Assembly (NCBI RefSeq): GCF_016921195.1
Contig: NZ_JAFGYF010000001.1
Location: 558,001 to 622,000, forward strand
Length of the DNA: 64,000 bases
Reading direction: 5' to 3'
DNA from: Cellulosimicrobium cellulans
Lineage (GTDB): Bacteria; Actinomycetota; Actinomycetes; Actinomycetales; Cellulomonadaceae
Of this stretch, positions 33,434 through 42,250 are shown piece by piece (within the stretch, counting starts at the first letter, position 1; each line of letters starts with the position of its first letter). The position numbers and the translations under genes are program-made. Under the pieces are notes generated by a model. The model had not been told where the DNA came from and did not search any database. It worked only from the letters and a program-made list of their open reading frames with translations.

Positions 33434-35163
33434 CCGTCGCCGACGACGCGACGCGCGCACCTGCACGGGTCTTCGACCCGGGGCTGACCGGTGTGCCGGT
33501 CAGCCCCGGCCGGGGCGCGGGAACGGTCGTGCGGATGCCCGACCCGGTCCCCGAGCCGGACCCGACCCCGCTCGCCGCGGACGGCACGGACGCCGACGTG
33601 GACCTCGCGGTGACGCAGGTCCTCGCGGCCGTCACGACCGTCCAGGAGGACCTCACGGCGCGCGCCGCGCGGGCCGAGGGCACCGCGGCGGAGGTGCTCG
33701 GCGTGACCGCCGCGATGGCGGCGGACCCCGCGCTGGCGCGCGACGCCGTCGGGCGCGTGCGTGAGCAGCGGTCCACCCCGGCGCGCGCCGTGTGGGACGC
33801 GGCGGGCGTCGTCGTCGGGCAGCTCGAGGCGCTGGGCGGGCTCATGGCGGAGCGGGCGCGCGACGTGCGCGACGTGCGCGACCGGATCGTCGCGACGCTG
33901 CTCGGCCTGCCTGCTCCGGGCGTGCCCGACCCCGGGTTCGCGTTCGTGCTCGTCGCGGACGACCTCGCGCCCGCGGACACCGCCCAGCTCGACCCGGAGC
34001 GCGTGCTCGCCGTCGTGACGCGGGGCGGCGGGCCGACGTCGCACACCGCGATCCTCGCGCGCGCTCTCGGCATCCCGGCCGTCGTGGCGGTCGAGGACGC
34101 GCTGACCCTGCACGACGGCGACATGGTGCTCGTGGACGGCGGGCTCGGCACGGTCGAGCGCGACCCGTCCGCCCAGGACGTGGCCGCCGTCGTCGCGGCC
34201 CGGGGGGCACGCGGTGAGCGTCGCCGCTTCGACGGCGAGGGGCGGACGGCGGACGGTCGTCGCGTCGAGCTCCTCGCCAACGTCGCGAACGGGGAGGACG
34301 CGCGGGCCGCCGCGGAGGCGGGGGCGGAAGGCGTGGGGCTCTTCCGCACCGAGGTGTGCTTCCTGGGCCGCACGGTCGAGCCGACGATCGACGAGCAGGT
34401 CGCGGCCTACCGGGAGGTGCTCGCGGCCTTCGGCGGCCGCAAGGTCGTCGTCCGGACGCTCGACGCGGGAGCGGACAAGCCGCTCCCGTTCGTCACGCCC
34501 GAGGCCGAGCCCAACCCGGCGCTCGGCGTGCGCGGCCTGCGCACCGCGCGCCGGCACCCCGAGGTGCTCGACCGGCAGCTCACGGCCATCGCGCGTGCCG
34601 CGGAGGCGGAGTCGGCGGACGTGTGGGTCATGGCGCCGATGATCGCGACGCCGGACGAGGCGGAGTCGTTCGTCGCGCTGTGCGCGGAGCACGGCCTGGG
34701 CACCGCGGGCGTGATGATCGAGGTCCCCGCCGCGGCGCTCGGGGCGCGCTGGGTGCTGGCGAAGGCGTCGTTCGCGAGCATCGGTACGAACGACCTCACG
34801 CAGTACACGATGGCGGCGGACCGCGAGGTCTCCGACCTCGCGCGGCTCTCGACGGCGTGGCAGCCGACCGTCCTCGCGCTCGTCGGCGCGACCGGCTCGG
34901 GGGCGGCGCTCAACGGGCGACCGCTCGGTGTGTGCGGCGAGGCCGCGGCCGACCCGGTGCTCGCGCCGGTCCTCGTGGGCCTCGGCGTGACGTCGCTGTC
35001 CATGACGCCCCGTGCCCTCGCCGACGTGGCGACGGTGCTGGGGGCGACGACGTCGGACCAGTGCGAGGAGCTCGCGTTCCTCGCGCTCCAGCAGCCCACG
35101 CCCGACGCGGCGCGCGCGGCCGTCCGGTCGCGCCTCCCGATCCTGACCGAGCTGGGCCTCTAG
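33430..35163 (+). CDS. ptsI: PTS enzyme I
   Basis: 577 aa, GTG overlapping the EIIC stop (GTGA), so translation is coupled. Phosphorylation site GGGPTSHTAIL gives His205. The C-terminal PEP-binding barrel includes EGVGLFRTEVCFLGR, DAGADKPLPF, SIGTNDLTQYTMAADR and the acid/base Cys motif LGVCGEAAADP. It takes phosphate from PEP to HPr. The N-terminus has an extra spacer of about 25 residues rich in Pro/Asp (MPDPVPEPDPTPLAADGTDA) not usual in the family. It ends just before a 90-bp repeat. Confidence 0.95.
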   Translation: MTVADDATRAPARVFDPGLTGVPVSPGRGAGTVVRMPDPVPEPDPTPLAADGTDADVDLAVTQVLAAVTTVQEDLTARAARAEGTAAEVLGVTAAMAADPALARDAVGRVREQRSTPARAVWDAAGVVVGQLEALGGLMAERARDVRDVRDRIVATLLGLPAPGVPDPGFAFVLVADDLAPADTAQLDPERVLAVVTRGGGPTSHTAILARALGIPAVVAVEDALTLHDGDMVLVDGGLGTVERDPSAQDVAAVVAARGARGERRRFDGEGRTADGRRVELLANVANGEDARAAAEAGAEGVGLFRTEVCFLGRTVEPTIDEQVAAYREVLAAFGGRKVVVRTLDAGADKPLPFVTPEAEPNPALGVRGLRTARRHPEVLDRQLTAIARAAEAESADVWVMAPMIATPDEAESFVALCAEHGLGTAGVMIEVPAAALGARWVLAKASFASIGTNDLTQYTMAADREVSDLARLSTAWQPTVLALVGATGSGAALNGRPLGVCGEAAADPVLAPVLVGLGVTSLSMTPRALADVATVLGATTSDQCEELAFLALQQPTPDAARAAVRSRLPILTELGL

Positions 35164-35183
35164 CGGCCACGCCCCACCCCGCT

Positions 35184-35273
35184 GCCGAACCCGGGGTTGT
35201 GGTCACCCCGGCCGCCGAACCCGGCGACATCCCTGGGTTCGGCGGCTGGGGTGACCACGACCCCGGGTTCGGC
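35184..35273. repeat. 90-bp tripartite palindromic repeat, copy 2
   Basis: Same 30-30-30 layout as the copies at 29647 and 54419. The outer blocks pair almost fully along their length (left TTGTGGTCACCCC against right GGGGTGACCACGA). The central block is a GCCGAACCC/GGGTTCGGC palindrome, here in the opposite orientation (CGACATC instead of GATGTCG). It lies between the convergent ptsI and HPr genes. Confidence 0.82.
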
Positions 35274-35313
35274 GGCTGGTGGTGGGCGCAGGTGGCGGGC
35301 CGGGCCGACGGGC

Positions 35314-35583
35314 TCAGGCGACCTCGGTCTGCTCCAGGAAGGTCGCGAGCGCGTCGATCGACGCGCTCGCGTCGTCGCCGTCGGCGTCGGTCGAGAGGAC
35401 GACCTCGTCCCCGGCCGCGACGCCGAGCGTCATGACGCTGAGGATGCTCGCCGCCTCCACGGGGTCGCCGCCCGGCTTGGCGATCCGCACGGGCGCGGGC
35501 TGGGCGGCGGCCGCCTTGACGAACAGGGCGGCGGGGCGGGCGTGAAGGCCTTCGGTGATCGCGACGACGACGGCACGGTCCAT
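35314..35583 (-). CDS. ptsH: PTS phosphocarrier protein HPr
   Basis: 89 aa, GGAGGA 7 nt before ATG 35583. Phosphorylation site EGLHARPA gives His14; the regulatory serine position is Ser46 (AASILSVMTLG). It carries phosphate from enzyme I to EIIA. It is convergent with ptsI but has its own promoter with a dre-like operator, so it should be co-regulated with EIIC-EI by the DasR-like protein. Confidence 0.95.
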   Translation of the reverse strand: MDRAVVVAITEGLHARPAALFVKAAAAQPAPVRIAKPGGDPVEAASILSVMTLGVAAGDEVVLSTDADGDDASASIDALATFLEQTEVA

Positions 35584-35603
35584 GGTGGTTCCTCCGGCAG
35601 ACA

Positions 35604-35630
35604 AGTGGTCTGGACCAGTGCATCCTAGGG
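35604..35630 (-). promoter_or_regulatory. ptsH promoter with dre-like operator
   Basis: AGTGGTCTGGACCAGT at 35604-35619 is a near-perfect dyad matching the DasR dre consensus. Reading the minus strand, TAGGAT lies immediately upstream (about 35622-35627), so the operator covers the transcription start. The 271-bp gap to the next gene otherwise shows an unassigned stretch and the next gene's promoter. Confidence 0.78.
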
Positions 35631-35841
35631 GAAAGCCCCGCACAAGGCGAGGGCCCCAGGGCCCCCGTCCCACAGGACCGCCTTGCCCGGCGCGCGCGAC
35701 GCGGGTCCCGGTGTCTCCCGTCGAGCCCGCGACCACGTGGATGTCGATGACGCCCGCCGTCGCCGCCATGGCGAGGCCAGGGCGGTCCACCGCTTCTCCC
35801 CAGCCGAGCGCTCGCTGGGTGTGGGGCACAGCCGACGGGTC

Positions 35842-35857
35842 TAGGGTGACCGGCATG
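35842..35857 (+). promoter_or_regulatory. Leaderless-type promoter of the isomerase gene
   Basis: TAGGGT at 35842-35847, a 7-nt spacer, then ATG 35855; no Shine-Dalgarno sequence. Confidence 0.55.
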
Positions 35858-36814
35858 TCCGACGCGACGACGCCGCGCGCGCCCTCCCCGGCACCGGAAG
35901 AGGCGCAGCGCATCCACGTCACGCTCTCGACGGCCAGCGTCTACCCGCGCAAGGCCCCGTACGCCTTTGAGGCGGCGGCCGACCTCGGGTACGACGGCGT
36001 CGAGGTGATGGTGTGGTCCGACGAGACGACCCAGGACGCCGCGACGCTCCGGCGGCTCGCCGCCGACCACGACGTCCCCATCCGGAGCATCCACGCGCCC
36101 ACGCTCCTGGTCAGCCAGCGCGTGTGGGGGCGCTCGCCCGGTCCCAAGCTGCGGCGCAGCGTCGAGCTGGCGCAGGAGGTCGGGGCGAGCACCGTCGTGG
36201 TGCACCCGCCGTTCCGGTGGCAGTACCGCTACGCGCGCGAGTTCGAGGACCTCGTCGGCGAGCTCGACGAGACCGAGGGCGTGACCATCGCGGTCGAGAA
36301 CATGTACCCGTGGCGCAGCCGCAAGCGCGAGATGCAGGCGTACCTCCCGGGCTGGGACCCGTCCGAGCACGGCTACGAGCACGTGACGCTCGACCTGTCG
36401 CACGCCGCCGTCGCGCAGCAGGACGCGCTCGCGCTGCTCGACGTGTTCGACGGCCGCCTCGCGCACGTGCACCTCGCCGACGGGTCGTCGTCGATCACGG
36501 ACGAGCACCTCGTCCCGGGGCGCGGCGACCAGCCGTGCGACAAGGTGCTCGCCGAGCTCGTGCGGCGCGGGTGGTCGGGCGACGTCGTCGTCGAGATCTC
36601 GACGCGCCGCGCCCGGACCGCTGCCGAGCGCCGCGAGGACCTCGCGGCCTCGCTGTTCTTCGCGCGCACCTACCTCACACCCGGACCGCACCCGGGCTAC
36701 GAGCCGCCGCCCGGGCCCCCGCACCGCCACGCCGACGCCTGGGGCGAGGAGGACGCGCGCGAGGGGGCGGAGACGACGGCGGACGGCTCCCCGGAGGACG
36801 CGGGAACGGCCTGA
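35855..36814 (+). CDS. Sugar phosphate isomerase/epimerase family protein (TIM barrel)
   Basis: 319 aa from ATG 35855 (leaderless). AP-endonuclease-2/xylose-isomerase-like barrel: strand ends YDGVEVMVW, RSIHAPTLL, VVVHPPFRWQY, IAVENMY, TLDLSHAAV and AHVHLADG carry the expected metal-binding His/Glu/Asp residues. The last 45 residues are an acidic tail rich in Gly/Pro/Glu beyond the barrel. The reaction cannot be named from sequence alone. The next gene (MFS) starts 28 nt downstream from its own promoter. Confidence 0.85.
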   Translation: MSDATTPRAPSPAPEEAQRIHVTLSTASVYPRKAPYAFEAAADLGYDGVEVMVWSDETTQDAATLRRLAADHDVPIRSIHAPTLLVSQRVWGRSPGPKLRRSVELAQEVGASTVVVHPPFRWQYRYAREFEDLVGELDETEGVTIAVENMYPWRSRKREMQAYLPGWDPSEHGYEHVTLDLSHAAVAQQDALALLDVFDGRLAHVHLADGSSSITDEHLVPGRGDQPCDKVLAELVRRGWSGDVVVEISTRRARTAAERREDLAASLFFARTYLTPGPHPGYEPPPGPPHRHADAWGEEDAREGAETTADGSPEDAGTA

Positions 36815-36842
36815 GGCGATCGCTGACGTAGGCTCGGCGATC

Positions 36843-38162
36843 GTGGCTCGCGTCAACGGTCTCCTCGCCGACACGACGCCGCTGCGTACCTCCCCGCCGT
36901 TCCGCCGGCTGTGGTGGGGGCTGGGCATCTCGAACCTCGGCTCGCAGCTCACCGTCGTCGCGGTCGGCCTCCAGGTCTACGCGCTCACCGGCTCGTCGCT
37001 CGCGGTCGGCGTGCTCGGGCTCTGTGCCCTCGTGCCCCTCGTCGTGCTCGGGCTCTACGGCGGCGCCCTCGTCGACGCGTACGACCGCCGCAAGGTCGCG
37101 CTCGCGGCGTCGACCGCCCTGTGGGTCATCACGGCGCTCATCGCGGTCCAGGCGTGGCTGCACCTGAACTCGGTGGGCGTGCTCTACGCGCTCGTCGCCG
37201 CGCAGTCCGCGGCGTTCGCCATCAACAACCCGGCGCGCTCGGCGATCATCCCGCGCCTCGTCGAGCCCCGGCTCCTGCCCGCGGCCAACGCGCTCCAGAC
37301 GATCGCCTGGAACGTCGCGCTCACCGTGGGCCCGCTGGGCGGCGCCTTCCTCGTCGCGCTGTGGGGCTACCAGGTCGCGTACACGATCGACGCCGTGCTC
37401 TTCACCGCCGCGCTGTGGGCCGTGTGGCGGCTGCCCGACATCCCGCCGCTCACCGGCGACGACACCCCGCAGGCCGCGCCCGCGGGGCGGCGCCGCCGGG
37501 TCGTGGGCTGGCGGTCCGTCGTCGACGGCCTGCGCTACCTCGCGACGCAGCCCAACGTCCGCACGACCTTCCTCGTCGACCTCGCCGCGATGGTGCTCGC
37601 GTCGCCGCGCGTGCTGCTGCCCGCCGCGGGCGTCCTGTTCCTCGGCGGCGGGGAGGCGACCACGGGCGTGCTCACCGCGGCGTTCGCGGTCGGCGCCGTG
37701 CTCGCGGGCGTGTTCTCCGGCGGGCTGTCCCGCGTGCGCTGGCAGGGCCGCGTCATCGTCTGGGCGGTCACCGCGTACGGGCTGTCGATCGTGCTGTTCG
37801 GCCTCGTGCTCGTCGGGGTCGGCCCGACGGCCCCGACGACGGTTCTCGTGGGCGGTGTCGTCGCGGCGAGCGTGGCGCTGGCCCTCGCGGGCGCGTCGGA
37901 CGCGGTGAGCGCGGTGTTCCGCCAGACCATCCTCCAGACCGCGACGCCCGACGACATGCGCGGCCGCCTCCAGGGCGTGTTCATCGTCGTCGTCGCGGGT
38001 GGGCCGCGCCTCGGCGAGCTCGTGCTCGGGGCGCAGGCGACGTGGGTCGGCGAGGCGTGGGCCGCCGTCGCCGGGGGCGTGGCGTGCGTCGTCGTGCTGT
38101 GGCTCGTCGTGCGGTCGCAGCGCAGGTTCTGGCGCTACGACGCCCTGCACCCCGAGCCCTGA
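36843..38162 (+). CDS. MFS transporter (enterobactin exporter EntS-like)
   Basis: 439 aa, about 12 membrane helices. MFS signature between helices 2 and 3 (GGALVDAYDRRKVALAAS), and an NNPARSAIIPRLVEPRLLPAANAL loop typical of the EntS/MFS_3 group. GTG start at 36843 is preceded by TAGGCT (36829-36834) and an 8-nt spacer. Substrate unknown. It ends 9 bp from the convergent HxlR gene, with no room for a separate terminator. Confidence 0.9.
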   Translation: MARVNGLLADTTPLRTSPPFRRLWWGLGISNLGSQLTVVAVGLQVYALTGSSLAVGVLGLCALVPLVVLGLYGGALVDAYDRRKVALAASTALWVITALIAVQAWLHLNSVGVLYALVAAQSAAFAINNPARSAIIPRLVEPRLLPAANALQTIAWNVALTVGPLGGAFLVALWGYQVAYTIDAVLFTAALWAVWRLPDIPPLTGDDTPQAAPAGRRRRVVGWRSVVDGLRYLATQPNVRTTFLVDLAAMVLASPRVLLPAAGVLFLGGGEATTGVLTAAFAVGAVLAGVFSGGLSRVRWQGRVIVWAVTAYGLSIVLFGLVLVGVGPTAPTTVLVGGVVAASVALALAGASDAVSAVFRQTILQTATPDDMRGRLQGVFIVVVAGGPRLGELVLGAQATWVGEAWAAVAGGVACVVVLWLVVRSQRRFWRYDALHPEP

Positions 38163-38171
38163 GCCGCCGGG

Positions 38172-38588
38172 TCAGCCGGCGCGCGGGGCGCCGATGCGCT
38201 CGATGCGGTCGCGCCCCCAGTCGCCCAGGGACGCGAGCGCCGTGTTGAGCGAGCGGCCGTGCGCGGTGAGGGAGTACTCGACGCGCGGCGGCACCTCGGG
38301 GAACACCTCGCGCACGAGGAGGTCGTCCGCCTCCATCTCGCGGAGCTGCTGCGCGAGCACCTTGTCGCTCACCCCGGGCAGGCCGCGCTTGAGCTCGGCG
38401 TACCTGCGCACGCCGTGGGCCGCGAGCTCCCAGAGGATCAGGGACTTCCACTTCCCGCTCACGACGTCCATCGCCGCGTCGAGGCCGCAGACGTAGGGCC
38501 CGCGCCGCGCGGGTCCGGTGGCGGCGCCGGTGGACGTGCCCGTGGGCGTCCCCGTGCCCGGGGAGGTGCGGACCGCCGTCGTCGTCAT
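38172..38588 (-). CDS. HxlR family transcriptional regulator
   Basis: 138 aa, AAGGAGCG before ATG 38588. A Thr/Gly/Pro-rich N-terminal extension of about 28 residues precedes the HxlR winged helix: CGLDAAMDVVSGKWKSLILWEL, then RRYAELKRGLPGVSDKVLAQQLREMEADDLLVRE. Cys34 sits at the position that is redox- or aldehyde-sensitive in several HxlR proteins. It is divergent from two NAD(P)-dependent dehydrogenases, which it probably controls. The 184-bp intergenic region carries the motif TCACCCAGTGGTGAG (38644-38658), a plausible operator. Confidence 0.9.
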   Translation of the reverse strand: MTTTAVRTSPGTGTPTGTSTGAATGPARRGPYVCGLDAAMDVVSGKWKSLILWELAAHGVRRYAELKRGLPGVSDKVLAQQLREMEADDLLVREVFPEVPPRVEYSLTAHGRSLNTALASLGDWGRDRIERIGAPRAG

Positions 38589-38772
38589 CGTTCGCTCCTT
38601 CGTCGCACTCGTTCCGTCGCGGGAGGCGCCCTGACCTGCACGCTCACCCAGTGGTGAGAACCCCACCTCGAAGTGCGTTCTTCCCGGGCGACCGTACGCC
38701 GGGGAGGGTGGACCGCGAGGGCACGCCGCGCCGTCGGCCGCCCGAGGACCCACCCACCGACCCGGAGGAACG

Positions 38773-39716
38773 ATGCCCGACCGCCACCACCCGCAGCACC
38801 CGCAGCGCGCCCCGTCACCGTCCTCGGCCTGGGCGCGATGGGCAGCGCCCTCGCCGCCGCGACCGTCGCCGCCGGCCACCCGACGACCGTGTGGAACCGC
38901 ACGCCGGGCCGTGCGGACGCGCTCGTCGGGGCCGGCGCCCGCGAGGCGGCATCGGTGCGCGACGCCGTCACCGCCTCGCCGCTCGTCGTCGCGGTCCTGC
39001 TCGACCACGCGTCGGTGCACCAGACCCTGGACCCGGTCGCGGACGCGCTCGGGGGCCGGACGCTCGTCAACCTCGTGACGACGACGCCCGAGGAGTCCCG
39101 CGAGCTCGCCGCCTGGGCCGGCTCCCACGGGGCGACCTACCTGGACGGCGGCATCATGGCCGTCCCCGGGATGATCGGCGGGCCGGGGGCCGAGGTCCTG
39201 TACAGCGGGTCGCGCGCCGCGTTCGACGGCGCCCGTCCCGTGCTCGACACGTGGGGCGAGAGCACGTGGTTCGGCGAGGACCCGGGCCTCGCGCCGCTCT
39301 ACGACCTCGCGCTGCTTGCGGGGATGTACGCGATGTTCGCGGGCTTCTTCCACGGCGTCGCCATGGTCGGCACCGCGGGCGTGAGCGCGAGCGACTTCGC
39401 GCGCCGCGCCGCGCCGTGGCTCGTCGCGATGACGTCGGAGCTCGCGGGCTACGCGGACGTGATCGACCGCCGCGACTACGCCGGTCCCGGCCAGCAGAGC
39501 CTCGACTTCTCCGACCTCACCCACCTGGTGCGGGCGAGCGAGGAGGCCGGGCTCTCGGCCGACGTCGTCGCGGCCGTGCAGGCGCTCATCGACCGCCAGG
39601 TCGACGCCGGCCACGGTGCCGACGGGTTCGCGCGCGTCGTCGAGAGCATCCGCGACCCTGCCCGCACCACTGCCCGCATCCACGACCGCAGCGTCACCGC
39701 AGGAGGAGCACGATGA
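38773..39716 (+). CDS. NAD(P)-dependent oxidoreductase (imine-reductase/HIBADH-like), apparent frameshift near start
   Basis: The Rossmann start RPVTVLGLGAMGSALAA and NADP-type WNRTPGRADAL are clear, followed by the linker helix and C-terminal helical domain seen in imine reductases. The ATG at 38773 has a strong GGAGGAACG site but lies one frame away from this sequence; a missing base between about 38776 and 38815 would join them. The only in-frame start upstream is GTG 38673, which adds an unlikely Arg-rich leader. So it is either a 1-nt deletion, a sequencing error, or the odd GTG start. It overlaps the next, related gene by ATGA. Confidence 0.75.
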
Positions 39717-40624
39717 GCGCGCACGCCGCCGTCACGCTGATCGGCCTGGGTCCGATGGGCCAGGCCATGGTCCGCACGCTGCTCGGCGCGGGCCACCCCG
39801 TCACCGTGTGGAACCGCACGCCGTCGCGGGCCGACGCGCTCGTGGCCGAGGGCGCCGTCCTCGCCGCGACCCCGGCCGAGGCGGTCGCGGCGAGCGAGGT
39901 CGTCCTGCTGAGCCTGACGGACTACGCGGCGATGTACGACGTCCTCGGCGGGGCGACCGACGTCCTGCGCGGCCGGACGGCCGTGAACCTCAGCTCGGAC
40001 ACGCCGGACGCGACGCGCGCCGCCGCGCGCTGGGCGGACGAGCACGGCGCGACGCTCGTGACCGGCGGCGTCATGGTGCCCGCGCCCCTGGTCGGGACCC
40101 CGGACGCGTACGTGTACTACTCCGGTCCGGAGGCGGCCTTCCGCGCGCACGAGAGCACGCTCGCGCTGCTCGGCACGCCGCGCTACCTCGGCGAGGACCC
40201 GGGCCGCGCGCAGGTCCTCTACCAGGCGCAGCTCGACGTCTTCCTCACCGCGCTGTCGGGCCTCGCGCACGCGACCGCGCTCGCGCAGGCGGCCGGGGTC
40301 GCGCCCACGCAGTTCGTCCCCGAGGCGCTGCGCACGCTCGTCGAGACGCCCGCGATGATCGGGGGCGACGGTGCTCCGGGGACGGAGTTCGAGACCGGCG
40401 TCCACCCGGGCCACCTCAGCACCGCGACGATGATGGGCGCGACCGCGGCGCACGTCCTCGGAGCGAGCGAGGAGCTCGGGGTCGACGACGTGCTGCCGCG
40501 CGCGGTCCTGTCGCACTACGAGCGCGCGCTCGCCGCCGGGCACGGGCGGGACAACTGGTCGGCGATCTTCGAGGTGATCAAGGCGCGCACGCCCGTGGCG
40601 CGGGGCGTCGGTGGCGGGTCCTAG
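39713..40624 (+). CDS. NAD(P)-binding imine-reductase-like dehydrogenase
   Basis: 303 aa, AGGAGGAGCACG before ATG 39713, overlapping the preceding gene. GLGPMGQAMVRTLL and VWNRTPSRADALV mark an NADP-binding Rossmann fold of the 6-phosphogluconate/3-hydroxyisobutyrate dehydrogenase superfamily. The C-terminal helical half (YYSGPEAAFRAHESTLALLG, YLGEDPGRAQVLYQAQLDVF) matches imine reductases. It is a paralogue of the gene upstream, and the two could form a heteromeric or divergent-substrate pair under HxlR control. Its TAG stop doubles as the start of the next gene's -10 box. Confidence 0.9.
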   Translation: MSAHAAVTLIGLGPMGQAMVRTLLGAGHPVTVWNRTPSRADALVAEGAVLAATPAEAVAASEVVLLSLTDYAAMYDVLGGATDVLRGRTAVNLSSDTPDATRAAARWADEHGATLVTGGVMVPAPLVGTPDAYVYYSGPEAAFRAHESTLALLGTPRYLGEDPGRAQVLYQAQLDVFLTALSGLAHATALAQAAGVAPTQFVPEALRTLVETPAMIGGDGAPGTEFETGVHPGHLSTATMMGATAAHVLGASEELGVDDVLPRAVLSHYERALAAGHGRDNWSAIFEVIKARTPVARGVGGGS

Positions 40625-40633
40625 GCTCGGGGC

Positions 40634-41299
40634 GTGCGCCCGAAGAAGCCGACGACCGAGCCGCCCGTGATCGACCCGGTCGTCCTGGACGACCTGCAGC
40701 GCGGCGACGCGTACGACCTCGAGGCCGAGGCCGACCTCGAAGGGTTCGAGCTCGTCGACCTCCGCCTCGACCGGCTCGACCTGCACGGCGCGAGCGTGTT
40801 CTCGACGCGGCTCGACCAGGTTCGCGCCGACGAGGCGGACCTCGGGGCGGTGACGCTCACGGAGGTGGTGCTCGACCGTCTCGACGTGCCCGTGCTGCGC
40901 GGGACACGCGGCCGGTGGCGCGAGGTCGAGGTGCACGGCGCGCGGCTCGGGTCCGCCGAGCTGTACGAGTCGTCGTGGGCGGGGGTCCGGTTCGTCGGCT
41001 GCAAGCTCGGCTTCGTCAACCTGCGGGGCACGACCCTGCGCGACGTGATGTTCACCGACTGCACGATCGACGAGCTGGACCTCGTCGCCGCGGACGCGTT
41101 GCGCGTGGCGTTCGAGGGCACGCGCGTGCGCCGGCTCGACGTGCAGGGGTCCACGCTCGCGCACGTCGACCTCCGGGGCGCGGAGATCGACGAGCTGAGC
41201 GGCATCGAGTCCCTGCGGGGCGCGACGATCGACTCGACCCAGCTCGCGCGCCTCGCAGCGACGTTCGCGCACAGCCTCGGCATCACGGTCACGGACTGA
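40634..41299 (+). CDS. Pentapeptide-repeat protein
   Basis: 221 aa. From about residue 40 the sequence follows the A(D/N)LXX pentapeptide rhythm of a right-handed quadrilateral beta-helix (for example LDLHGASVFSTRLDQVRADEADL, then VNLRGTTLRDVMFTDCTIDELDL). Role unknown; family members include DNA-mimicking gyrase protectors, but this fold alone does not show that. GTG 40634 follows TAGGCT at 40622-40627 with a 6-nt spacer, whose TAG is the stop of the previous gene. Confidence 0.88.
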   Translation: MRPKKPTTEPPVIDPVVLDDLQRGDAYDLEAEADLEGFELVDLRLDRLDLHGASVFSTRLDQVRADEADLGAVTLTEVVLDRLDVPVLRGTRGRWREVEVHGARLGSAELYESSWAGVRFVGCKLGFVNLRGTTLRDVMFTDCTIDELDLVAADALRVAFEGTRVRRLDVQGSTLAHVDLRGAEIDELSGIESLRGATIDSTQLARLAATFAHSLGITVTD

Positions 41300-41319
41300 C
41301 CGGGGATAGGGTGCGCGAC

Positions 41320-42216
41320 GTGACCGACGCGACGCTCCCGTCCACCGCCCTGCCCGACCCCGTCGGGACCGAGATCCTGGTCGCCGGGCCGGCGTCGTGG
41401 AACCTCCTCGTGCAGCTCGACGAGCTGCCCGCGCCCACACCGCACACCGTGTTCGCCCGGTCGCACCGCCACACGGTCGGGGGGACCTCGGCGGGCAAGG
41501 CGCTCAACCTCGCGCGGCTCGGTCGGTCGGTGCTGCTGCGCACCGTGCTCGGGGAGGACGACGACGCCGCGCGCGTCCGGTCCGTGCTCGACGGTGCGGG
41601 CGTGCGGGTGCTCGCGGAGCCCTCGCCCGACGGGCGCACCGAGAGCCACCTCAACCTCATGGACGACGACGGCGGGCGCGTCTCGGTCTATCTGCGCGCC
41701 CCCGGCGAGGTCGCGGCCCGGGGCGCGTCGTGGGACGTCGCGGTCGCGGCGCTCGACGCGGCACGCGCCGTCGTGGTCGACCTCGCGCTCCCGGCGCTCC
41801 CCGTGCTCGACCTCGCGGTGTCGCGCGGTCGCGACGTCTGGGTCGACCTGCACGACTACGACGGCGAGTCCGCGTTCCACCGGCCCTGGGTCGACGCCGG
41901 GACGCACGTGTTCCTCAGCGGGGACCGCCTCGAGGACTGGCGCGGCTTCATGTCCGCGCGGGTCGACGCGGGCGCACGGCTCGTGGTGTGCACGCACGGG
42001 TCGCGCGGTGCCGTCGCGCTCACGCCCGAGGGCGGCTTCGTCGAGGTGCCCGCACAGCACGTGCCGCACGTCGTCGACACGAACGGTGCGGGCGACGGCT
42101 TCTTCGCGGGCTTCCTCGACGCGCACCTGCGGGGCGCGGGCGTCGAGGAGGCGATGGAGGCGGGCGCGCGCCACGCCGCGCTCGTCGTGCAGAGCCCGGA
42201 CCTCGTCCCGGCCTGA
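41320..42216 (+). CDS. PfkB family sugar/nucleoside kinase
   Basis: 298 aa from GTG 41320. PfkB motif 1 is GGTSAGKALNLARLG near residues 52-66, and the ATP/anion-hole motif 2 is DTNGAGDGFFAGFL with catalytic Asp259. The active-site groove contains HDYDGESAFHRPW, and the sugar substrate is not evident. TAGGGT (41307-41312) plus a 7-nt spacer gives a leaderless start. It ends 34 bp from a convergent gene. Confidence 0.9.
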   Translation: MTDATLPSTALPDPVGTEILVAGPASWNLLVQLDELPAPTPHTVFARSHRHTVGGTSAGKALNLARLGRSVLLRTVLGEDDDAARVRSVLDGAGVRVLAEPSPDGRTESHLNLMDDDGGRVSVYLRAPGEVAARGASWDVAVAALDAARAVVVDLALPALPVLDLAVSRGRDVWVDLHDYDGESAFHRPWVDAGTHVFLSGDRLEDWRGFMSARVDAGARLVVCTHGSRGAVALTPEGGFVEVPAQHVPHVVDTNGAGDGFFAGFLDAHLRGAGVEEAMEAGARHAALVVQSPDLVPA

Positions 42217-42250
42217 CGGACCGGGCCCGGCGTCGGTGCCGCGTGCTCGG

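Noticed and set aside
35640-35840. A minus-strand peptide (RPGLAMAATAGVIDIHVVAGSTGDTG) in the gap between ptsH and the isomerase
   Set aside because: Composition is protein-like for about 40 codons, but it runs unbroken into ptsH in the same frame with no own start, stop or recognisable family; not enough to call a gene or remnant.
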